NCBI RefSeq assembly: GCF_048128805.1
Contig: NC_136004.1
Location: 25,072,333 to 25,136,332 of the forward strand
Direction: 5' to 3'
Source of the DNA: Centroberyx gerrardi
Lineage: Eukaryota; Chordata; Actinopteri; Beryciformes; Berycidae
DNA: 64,000 nt
Below are positions 50,301 to 61,200 of this stretch, one piece after another (the first letter of the stretch is position 1; each line of letters begins with the position of its first letter). Made by a program: the position numbers and the translations under genes. The notes under the pieces are model-generated. The model saw only the letters and a list, made by a program, of their open reading frames with translations. It was not told the DNA's origin and ran no database searches.

Positions 50301-51329
50301 TTTTGGATAGTATGTTTCTATGGACAGTTCTTCAACGCTGTGAAAACATCGCACAAACATCCATGCTGAACAGCAATTAACTGTGGATTAAGCAACAGTC
50401 TTTAGTAACGGGCCTTAATGAAAACCTTGCCTTAAGGTCTGTAGCCACTAAGCGGCAGTGATAATAACAGTTAAAATGCATGCATTATTGCAGGCCTGTT
50501 TTTGTATCTTGACTCAATCACTCATCTCATTGTAAGTGGCCACACAAACGCTGCAAATTGTCACAAAATGCAACCTTTGTGGATCTGCATAGTGTCAAAT
50601 AAATACTGATTTGATCGTGTTACTGTCCTGGGTGGAAATGGGAGTTTTTAAAATACAAAATAATTATCATCGAAAATACAGCGATATGAAATGTATGCCA
50701 AATATTTCCCATTTCTAATTCTTGTGCCGGTTCAATCAACTGAGTCCAGTAGAGACTGTTGTGATAATGCAACAACACAAAATGTGCGTTACATTGCCTC
50801 AACAGTCTGCAGAGACTACTAAAATTATTGTTCCTGCCTGGGCTAGTGGCTGCTATCCGTACAAACTTTCCAAACTTGATAATCCGTGTTGTCCTGTAAT
50901 CACAACACTTACAATTAGCGACTTATCACAGAGATTATCTTAATATGATCTGCTGCTGACATCAATATGTGGCCATCGTTGAGTAATTAATTCGTAATAC
51001 GCCATCCGGTGGATAAAAGTCGGTGTAATGGTCATGCTTTGTCGGTGTAAATGTATCACCAGATACGGAACCACTGGTCAAACTAATAAACGAAGAAGCT
51101 AGTTAGCCAAATCATCCTCTGCTCCATCATCCCTGGTTAGCCATGTTAGCATTAGCTAGGCCGCTAAGCTAACGTTAACCTTTTACTCGCACTTAAGACG
51201 AGTATATAGACGCCATCTTTGTGAAAATAGACATTTGAATAGAATCATGAACTTACATTAACGCTATTTAGATGATGTTATGTTCGTGTACATTTCGATT
51301 CTTTTCTCTGTAACGTTACTTACCGACAT
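44353..51329 (-). CDS. rsrc2: rsrc2: arginine/serine-rich coiled-coil protein 2
   Basis: This nuclear RS-domain protein is thought to act in pre-mRNA processing; its exact role is poorly defined. Coding exons: 51329-51324, 49854-49713, 48710-48670, 46977-46799, 46453-46322, 46196-46080, 45403-45318, 45205-44928, 44756-44667, 44538-44353. They give about 418 residues (human about 434). The first coding exon holds only Met-Ser. The N-terminal half is Arg/Ser-rich (SRSRSRSRDRKR and SRSRSRDRKRKAKSRSGSR). A conserved GRNTAMDAQEALARR segment and a short coiled coil with six Gln codons follow. Then come an Ala tract of ten, the conserved LNVAALLASGTQVTPQIAMA block, and the tail ending SQTHTQRGMGLGFSSS ... 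GMDTI. Matches to human are near-identical in the C-terminal third. Confidence 0.92.
47639..48164. mobile_element. Non-autonomous hAT-type element, 526 bp
   Basis: The ends are inverted repeats TAGGGATGGGCAT and ATGCCCATCCCTA. Flanking 8-mers are GGTGTAAA and GCTGTAAA, a target duplication with one mismatch. Eight-base duplications and TAGGG-type ends fit the hAT superfamily. The A/T-rich interior has no transposase. It lies in the rsrc2 intron between coding exons 3 and 4. Confidence 0.8.
49053..49628. mobile_element. Non-autonomous hAT-type element with perfect 8-bp target duplication
   Basis: The element is 576 bp, starting TAGGGCTG and ending CAGCCCTA, with identical flanking 8-mers TAAAAAAC. 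The interior has no open transposase frame. Inside it, 49145-49165 and 49225-49245 form a perfect 21-bp inverted repeat around a 59-bp A/T-rich loop, perhaps a second nested insertion. It lies in the rsrc2 intron between coding exons 2 and 3. Confidence 0.85.
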
Positions 51330-52257
51330 AATCTGGATGCAGACGCGATGCAAAACGGCTGCTTTTGTTTGTTGGGCAAACGTACACGGAAAGGTAGCTA
51401 GCTAGCCGCTGTGTCTTGGTCTTGGTTGCCAGATCTTACCCCTAGCATCCCCTACATTCAGGAAAACTCCAAATAGAGTTGTTTAACAGTACAGCACAAC
51501 ACATTTAAATCTGAGCCAATTCAATTCCAATTGAATATTTTTTTGAGATACTCCTGAGTACCAAAGCGGGTTTTTATCACAATGGTAATGATTTTACTGC
51601 ATCTGGATTTCTAAAGGGCTATCTCCTATACACAGCCAGCAAATTATTTGCTAAGCTTTAACAATGGGAAAAATACGGGTAAATTGTATTTTTCTGATAC
51701 ATTTTCTTTAAAATCATAATATATTTAAATTGCCCTTGATTCAATATGATGAATACATGTAAAATGCATCTCTAATCTCTAAACTACTTACGGAATCAAA
51801 AGTAGCCAAATAGAGCGGAAAAATATCAAGTCTGGCAACACCACAAGCATCTCCGACTTCCGCTTTCCCTCGCCCCGCCCTGGAGCAAGGAGGTTCTATA
51901 CAACCCGCCAAATTCTAAAGCTAGACTGAGGCGTGATTATTTTTAGACATTGTTGTTGAATGTGATATGTTGGTCCTATCTATGTAGGCACTGAATAATT
52001 GACTTTTATCGTTAGACCGGTGAGTAACGATGGCGTCTGTAAACTAACTTGCCAGTGTCCAGATATATTAGCGTTTCATCTGTCATTTTTGTGTTGGTTT
52101 TACAACTCAGCAGCTGATTTGCCAGCAAGCGTTAGCATAGCGCATTGACGTTAGCTAAACGATTAACTTGTTGCAGTCCGAATAACACACCTGTTAACTT
52201 TGCCAAGCATTGCAGCTGAAAATATTGATCATATTTCTTTCATCTTAGCTGTACGGA
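51330..52257. promoter_or_regulatory. Shared divergent promoter region of rsrc2 and kntc1
   Basis: The two start codons are divergent and 928 bp apart. kntc1 has a non-coding first exon ending at 52019 (CCG then GTGAGT) and a second exon starting at 52249, after a catcttag acceptor. The rsrc2 start is six nucleotides before its exon 1 donor (ATGTCG then GTAAGT). A YY1-like GATGGCGTCT lies just inside the first intron of each gene, at about 52029 on plus and 51210-51220 on minus. Transcription starts are inferred. Confidence 0.55.
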
Positions 52258-55200
52258 ATGACGATGTGGAACGACGTTGAACTTCTAACCAACGAAGACA
52301 CAAACTCTGTTCGTTTTGGCAATGTTTCAAGGGAGGAAAACAGTAGTGGCTTGTATCAAGTGGACGCATTGGTCAAAATATCCACTGCTCATAAGGTAAC
52401 GTTAATAATGTTAGCATTGACTCCTCCCCACTGAGCAAGTTTACGTTGATTAGCCATTTCAATTGTTATAGACGTCTAGGGGTAAAATTAGGCTACGCAG
52501 GGTTTAAGTGAAAGTTTACCAGACGTCTAATTACGTCTTCTGGGGTAAATGACAAAAATAACTTGTACTTCTCTGGTGCATATTTTTGATATTTACAGCC
52601 GTTTATGCATTGTTTAAATATGTAATTATGTATTTAACTGCTTGGTCTAAAAGTGGGCTATACATTCCCAAAAAGATCCTGGGCTATATGAGAGCTAAAG
52701 CATAGACTTAACATTGAAATGACATCCAGTGCTCAGTGGGTCTATTCCAGTCACCAAATCGGAAACATTAATGGGACAGACAGTCAGAAAGTCTTGTATT
52801 GATGTCATTCACTACACACTCATCACAACTCTTGACCAGAGATTTAATGGACATGTTGGTGTTTGCAGGTGCAGGCAGATCCCCATCTCTCCTCCTCCAG
52901 TGGTTCAAACTGGAGCGTCGTTGTTGCTGACAGAACAGTTATCCTGTTTGACCAGAGCTATCAGACCATCCTGCTGCATCTCGACTTCGGTAAACTCCTC
53001 TTTGATGTTCCTCGTTTCACCTTCCGACATATTATCTGTCAGATGTCGGTTTATGTCCTCTAAAACGGCTTCTATCGCTGCGTGCAGAAATCATTGTGTG
53101 TAGAGAAGAGTACAGCTTTCATTACGCTTATCCAGTCCAACGCAGTGTGATCTGTCACAGCAAGTATATCTAATTACTAATGGCGAGATTCATTTTTCAG
53201 AAACCAATGTGGACGCCATAGATGTGTGTCTGGAAGGACAGTTTCTGGTGGTCTGTGAAAGAAATGGAAACCTCCATTTGATCTATGTTCCACAGAAGAG
53301 GATCCTTCTCACCAGGGTATGTGTGGGGCTTTTTGTTCAACCTGCAGCGCCTCACGCCTCGTGGGATTGGAATATATATGATAACACTGCCTCTACCCTT
53401 GCATTGTTATACAGCACCTGTCTGAATTCACCCTCAATTCATTTAAAGTATAATACCCCACATAGAAGGAAAAAACAGAGAAATACGCTACTGTTCCCCT
53501 CATTTCTACTACCTAACCCTCAATCTCACCCGTGTTCCTTTGTGTATTTTTCTGATGTGAGTTGGAGCTGCATGATCTCTTTAATTTATGCAGAGTAACA
53601 TGTTAAGTAATATGCTCGGTCTTGCAGGCTTTGGTAGAGAAACCCTCCAATGGAAATAAGAAAACATATCGCCATCTCATCATAGAAGAGGATAAGGCAT
53701 CCTTAGGTAAGATCTCCTAGATGGATATGAGAAGCATCTGTTATGAGAGTGGAAGATATAAACTCTACTGGAAACACGAAGGAATCTAGGTTTGTACAGA
53801 AGGTTTTAAGTTTTAGGTCAAATGATGGTATGTTGTCGTCACAAAGCTGTGGCGAAAGGTTGAATTTATTTTCCTTGTTGGCAGGGAGGTACCATGTGTT
53901 CCTTCTCATAAAGGATGGGTTCTTCCACATCACAAACCTTGCTTTGGTGAAGATCCAGACAGGTATGAAGATATTATTTTGCAAAAGACTTCAACTTATG
54001 TTGGAACTGCTTTGTTGTCAAAGTTAAAATGTCCTTTTTCTTTTTTCTTCATAGCCATCGATAAAATGGACGTGGGGGCTTTGAAAGAGGTAAGTGAAAG
54101 CCAAAGTAATTTCTCTATATATGTGCTTTTACTTGATTTTATTGATTTTATTTTGTTTCTTTTTACTGTCCTTACTTTTTACTCATTACTTTTATTTATT
54201 GATGTTTTATTACCGCTGTTTTCTTCTTTTACTGTTTTCTTCTTTCACTGTTCTTACAGTTGTCATTGCTCTATTTACTGTTATTTTATTACCACTGTAT
54301 CGTCTTGTTTGATTTTATGCTGTCTGTAAAGCACTTTGTAAACCATTTTTGGTTTGGTGCTATATAAATAAAGTTATTATAACTTTCTTTGGAAGCAACA
54401 ACACTTATTTTATAAAGTACAGAAACCTGATCACATATTGTCTCTTTTCAGCTCCAGTCTCTCATCAAGATAGACTTCTGCTCCACCAGTGATTTCCATG
54501 AGGAAGGTTGCACTACAGCAGTGACGTTCAGTCTGAGCAATGAAATCCACTTAATGATTGGGGTATGTGTCCCTTTTTGCTTGCCACCAGTAGTTAGTGG
54601 TATGATATTGTTGTTCTTGTGAATGAATGCACATTTAAAGGGCAAAACAAATGGACCTTGGTAATTCAGTTATTGCACATACCCCAGTATTTCATTCCCG
54701 GCTCAAGCTATGCTGTCGTCTTATTTTACTTTATTCAGTCACAAAGCATAATGAGAAATCATGAAGCACAGAGCTACAATATTTTGAGTCTATAAACCAT
54801 GGATTTATGTATATAGATTCTTGAAGGGTAGAACTTGCTGATGAAATCCATCTTTTCACAACTCACAGTTCTCATTTTAACAGGGGAATAAAGAAAAGGT
54901 TCTCACCCACTGGACGATGGACCCCTCTCAGGCCACTATGTGCCTTGCTAACTGTCTTGACTCCAGCTTAATCCCCGGTGAGCTCTTGCTTCATGTATCC
55001 TTCATATGTCATGTAGTAATACAAGACAATTAAACTAGTAAAAAGATAAAGTGCCTATGTGAGTACATTCTGCTTGTGTTAAAACATAAACATTCCTTGT
55101 ACTTCTACTTGACAGGTGTGAGGAAGATCTTGGTGGTGGAAAATCTTATGTATATTCTAGACACTGAGGTGAGTTAAAAAGTGTCAATATTGGTTCTTTG

Positions 55201-58200
55201 ATATATATGTGTGTGTGTGGTGTTTGATTTATAAAGTATTTGAAGGCTAAATGTGGATTATTTTGTATTTTTCTTTTGTCTCAGGATGTTCTGAGTCTGT
55301 GGGATCTGCATTTCTTCGTCATGATTTACTGCTGGCCCGATCTCGCCATTCACGACTTTCAACTCACCACAGAATGTGGCCCTGCCTCCATGGCAGCGTA
55401 TGTATTAACGTTTTGTGATGTAGCTGTAAGTATATTGTATGATATATGACTGATTTAAACAGTGCTTTTAAATGTAACAGAAACAGTTTGTATTACAGCC
55501 AAGAAAATGGCAGCATGAAGATGATTACACTGACCAAGCAAGACAACAGCCAGGTAGCCTGAGTATTTTTTTTAATATAAATATTATAATAGATTTTTTC
55601 AGTTCCTATTCTGAACTCAATTTGCTGATTTTTATTTGTTCAGATCAGCACACTCCAAGTGCGTTTTCTGCCCTCGATGACTGTTTGCTACACTCTGGAC
55701 GTGTCCTCAACCTCCTGCCTTGTCCAGACAAGAATAAGCATGGTATAATAAGCATAATCAATAATTTAACTATTATAATATGAATTCTGTTTGCTGTCGG
55801 TAGCTGTTAATGTTTCTGTATGTTTAAGTCCATTGTTATTTCCCCTGATTTCAGGATACCATCTATTTAGTTGAGGGGATTTCTGAGAACCCAGACAGGT
55901 AGGACGTCTTCTGTCAGATCATCATAACATTGAGTTATAATTGAGCGACATGTTGAATATTTTGAAATGTTACCTAAGTGGTGGACTTTTTTTTTGTTTT
56001 TTTTTTCTTCAAGCAGCCGAGGAGAGCCTATATCCTCTCTTGTTGTGAGATGCTTCACAGAGGCTTTGCCAGAGAACAGGTAACTCATTTTAATAGGATA
56101 CACTCCTGCACTAATTGCAGTACATGCAGTTATAGCGTATGTGATGTAAATATCAGGTGGCTAATTGCACTGTTTACTATTCCCAGACTCAGCAGACTTC
56201 TCCACAAACACATGTTTGAAGAGGCTGAAAAGTTTGCCATAACATTTGAGCTGGATTTAGAGGTCAGTGTCTATCTGTCTTGTAAGAGAAATTATAATTC
56301 ATGTGACAAACTTTTCTTTTCCGTTGGCAACAGTGGGGGATGGATTCCAATGTTCACATGCTACTTTTACAACTTTACCAGACAAATATGATTTTAGAAT
56401 AGAGAAAGACCTCTGAATAATATTTGTTCACCTGCCAAAGTGACTGGTAGATGGGACAAACTTATCAGATAGTCAGCAATTACCAGCAATTGGCTAGTGG
56501 TAATTTACCACACTGTTCGAGGTTATACACGGCTAACAATCCTACTTTTTGTTCAGCTTGTTTACAAGGTGAAGCTCGACTTTGTGCTGGAGCAGCTGGC
56601 CTCTGCATCAGTGGGTGGCTACGGACAGGATGTGTGGTCTGAACTTGTTGAGGAGGCCAAGACCAACCTGATGAAGATCATGGTGAGTGTAACTTACTGT
56701 TTTCAAGACGCAGCATGAAAGGACAAGTGAAGAGAGGCTTGGATAATTTAGGTGAGCCCAGGTATTTAGGGTTGGCTCACAAACCAGGTAATACATATGG
56801 CAAAGTTCAGCATGCAGAAGAACAATAATGATCTTTTGTTTTGTGCAGTATGTAATCTAAATTTACTGTTTTAAATAAGAACTTAGAACTCATTTAGTCA
56901 AACGCACATCTTCTTAGGTGCTGGGTTGAAAAGAAGTCTGCATAAATGAAGCGTAGAACCCGCACACTGCTCCAAAATAACTTTCATTGATTAAAAGACT
57001 TTATTGAAATGTTGTCAAAATCACTTTTCATTAATAAAAGTGATTTTGGAGCATAGCGTGGGAGATCTACACTTCCTTTTTGTTAAAGGATAAGGCTGGT
57101 GTTTTTTAATGCATTGCTTACCGTCAACAAATCCTAATGAAAATAACAAAATCTGCAATGATTTCTCTCGTCCATGTAGCCGGTGGCCAATGCAGCCATG
57201 TCCCAGCAGCCATAGAACTCCATTGTATTAAAAAAACGGTTAAAAACACGTCAAAGAGCCATGCCGTTGCTCTGGGCAACATATTTCATCATCGCGATGC
57301 ACCAGGCCAGCCGACTTTTTCCTCAAACAACTTAATAAGCCGGCTGTAAAGACGTCTGCGATCTCAGGAAAGTAGTTCCGTAGAACCGAAAATAGTCCCC
57401 GGCGTAATGAAGAATTTGTTCCCATTTGAATTTGATTTGGTAATAACTACAACAGTCTGACTTTTCGTGGTAACAGTTAGCGATTTTTAAAATTGAAACT
57501 ATGTCTTTGTGAGCTGTATTTCAAGGTTTTTAGCTTACAATTGGAGCCAATGACTTCCGGGTTGAAGGCTAAAAACGGTACGTGGGAAGTCAGAAAGTAA
57601 CGGAGTAGAGCAAACGCATTGTTGATTTTGTTATTTTCATAGGATTTGTTGACGGTAAGCAATGCATTAAAAAAAAAAAAAAAACATCCTTTAAATGTTT
57701 TTTTTGAGTTGAGCCGTAACTGAAATGAAAATCACTATCAAGTTTCCACTCTTTACTGATGGAGGAGTACATTTTGTTTGTTTCCTAGGATGAGCAGTAT
57801 GTGGTGGAGTACTGCCTGAAGGCTCCCTGGCCAACCTTTGAGACGGCGGAGAAGATGCTGAACCACGCTGCCACACGATACTCCTCCTTACAAATCCAGG
57901 AGGCCTTGGCCCGGCTGGCAACGTTCTGCAGCCTTCACGGCCTGGAAAAGTTCAAGTAAATTCAAAGGCTCAATCTTCAATACGGCATTTTTGTGTGCTC
58001 TGTATGTTACAGTAAATTTGCATCTTGCTGTTAGTTCATAATGTACCCTACTGTATGATTTAGTATTTTGTTCTCTCACCCTCAGTGGAATTGCCTGGAT
58101 TGAGTTTTTGAACAGCACAGACAATGTAGGAGACGTCCTGAACCACCTGAGAGAAGGAGACTTGAAGGGTGCACAGCTCCTTTGGCTCAGACACGAGGTA

Positions 58201-61200
58201 ACACAAAAACATTTAATCAGAATCCCTTCCATTCGCCCAGCAGAATAAATGTACATGAATTTGTCATGGTCGCATTGGTGCATATTAGTGATGCGCGGGT
58301 CAGATTTTATCCGACACATAAATGTATCCGAACCTGCCCGACCCATTTTCATACACATCAAACAATGACCCGGAACCGATCTGCCAACCTGAAAGGAAAA
58401 ACAAAGATTCAGGCAGCCATGTAATTTTCTAAAGACTCACGTGTCTTGTAAAATTTATTGAGACATCAGCAAACTTCAAACAGAAATAACTGTGCTGTTA
58501 AAATTGAATTATGTTTGGATGGTGGGATAAACCAGCTGGAGACTGGAGAAGTTTATTCCGTTAATTACATTTAAATGTCATTGAAATTTAGTCTATAATT
58601 GCATTGTGTGTGTACTAGCCTATTTGACCCAAACCCGCCCAACCCGTTCTCCATAACCCCCCCACTGGTTTCAGATTGACCCGCACATCACTATCCAATA
58701 ATTTGTATAGTAACACAGGACATACTAACACGTGGTTTCAGGACAATGGCATCAGTGAAAATGACCAAACATATCAAAGTTCTGTGAGAACTATCATGGT
58801 GTCATTTGTAGTGCCTGTTCACTGATGTCTCTCTTGGGTTTTGTGACAGGGACAGATAGCAGGAGAGTTCGATGAGGCCGGGCTTGAAGCTCTGCTCAGC
58901 GCCGTCCCAGACGACCTGCCGTCCCAAGACCTCTGCCCTTGGTTCAGGACCATCATTGTTCCTTTTGTGAGGAGAGCGCTGCCCAGAGGACAGGTGAGAC
59001 GCTCACCGTCTCAGATAGGGTTGAACAATTAATCGAAATTTTATCGAAATCGCAATATGGCCTACTGCAATTTTCAAATCGCAGGAGGCGCAATATTTGT
59101 TAAAGGCGAAATGTGTGTCAAAATACCATTTTAAATTAAATATTGTCGTGCTGCAGAGATGTCCTGGCCTACACATCATATTCTACACTCTTAAGAAAAC
59201 ATCTTTGTTTGGTACAGATCCTCGCAAAAATCACACCATAATCATTTTAATATGTTTTTCAGTGAAAATGAGAATAATGATGTAAAAATGATCATTCCCT
59301 CTAATATCGCAAATCATATCGCAATTGCAATATCAGTCAACATAATCGCAATTAGATATTTTTTCAAAATCGTTCAGCCCTAGTCTCAGACATAAAATGT
59401 TGTCACTTAATCTTCATTTTGTGGTATTGTGTTGTCAGTGGTGAAACTGCTGTCTCATTATGAACCCACAGAAAATTTTGGCGCGATGGCTTGAGCAGAG
59501 GGCAAGGAATCTGGAGCTAACAGAAAAGGTAAAAAACATCATCTTCCACATCTTGACCTAAAATGCTATACTCAAATAAAATCAGGATTTTGTGATCATG
59601 CACTACAAGGCAGTATGGATAATCACTGGTGCTGAGCAATTAGTGATTTTAGCCGCTTTTCCACCGCATGGTACCGTCTCAACTCGCCTCGACTCTACTC
59701 GCTTTTGGTAGTACCACTTGGTTTTCCACTGCAGATGGTACCCCCTCAATGTGGGCAAGTACCCCCCTGGTACTTGTCCAATGGAAAACCAAAAAAGGCG
59801 AGTCGAGTTGAGCCGGTACCATGCGGTGGAAAAGCGGCATTTGACTTTGGATTGGTTTTGACTGAGTTTAGAGAAATTTTGCAAGCTCAAATTACAATAA
59901 TTCATAGTCCCAATGAGGAAAATGACTGCCTATCACTTGCTCACATATATGTATATACACACTATATTACATACATTTTTGATGATTTCATTTCAAGGCC
60001 ACTGCAGCTCAGGCAGTCTGTCGCTCTGTCGACAAAATATTTATGCTTCATACATGAGTGAATGTCAGTCAGTTAGTTGTATAAGACACTGATGCATAAC
60101 TGAAAGTTTGGTGAATCAACTGCTGTAATTGAGCTAATCATTATGAACATAATAATCTTCCAGGCTGCTTGGCCCCAAAATGGGTTGGACTTGGCAGAGC
60201 TTGGACTGCCAACTTTATGGACGTGGATGAAATCTGTAAGTTAGCCACTCTATCGTTTGCATTCACTGTGTGTGTGTGTGCGCTCTGATGATGACATCAT
60301 CGTGTGCTTTTTATTTCAGGATGATGATGATTATGGTGCAAAGGAAGTGGAAAACCTTGAGTCCCTGGTCTCCAATCTCCGCCAGCTGCTGGATCTCCAC
60401 AGGAAATACAACTGCCGACTTTCACTTTCAGTCTTTGAGAAGGTGCGTCTCTGACTAGTGATGTATTTTAATTACACTTCAGCGAAAAGTACAGCTTCAA
60501 GCAAACTTCATATATCTCCTGCAGAAAACAAATATTTTATTAAAGTAACTCAACGTTATAGATTCACACATACTGTCCAGACAATTACAGGCTACAGTTA
60601 GCTGTCTAGGGTTGTTTTTTGTGGAAAACGGGTCGAATTGCTGAAAATGGGCTGTTTCACAGTAAAATAGCAAAGTCATGGAATCATGGAGAAAATCATC
60701 TAGTGCTTATTGATGCCTCTAGATGTCACTATAGGAAATCTAAGCTTTTATCCTGTTGTCTTCCCTGTGAAATGCCACCATCAGAGCCCCTGAATCACAG
60801 TTAGGGAAATTTTTATAGCATAGAGAGTGCAGTTTTACAGCTGACATAAATGTTATTTATGGTGTGTTTTATGGTGCATACAATTTTAAAGTAGTTCTTT
60901 ATGGAGTTGCTTTATAACACATTTGACTGAGGGTTGGGCAGTTGGGGTATGAGGGTTGCCATTCTTGATCTTGGTGGCCTGCAGATTATGTTATGTTGTT
61001 TTGGGTTTTTTTACGTGGAAAGCTGCAGAAACTAAAATAATACTTAAGTTATTTTTTTCCTTGTGTCAGATTATCTCCATGGTTGTCAAAGTCACTACAG
61101 CAAAAGTGCTTTGAATAGCTTCAAATATTCAGATCCATGAATTATTTAAAGAAAAATATTTATTTTCAACATATACTTTGGAAAATCAAAAATTTCACTT

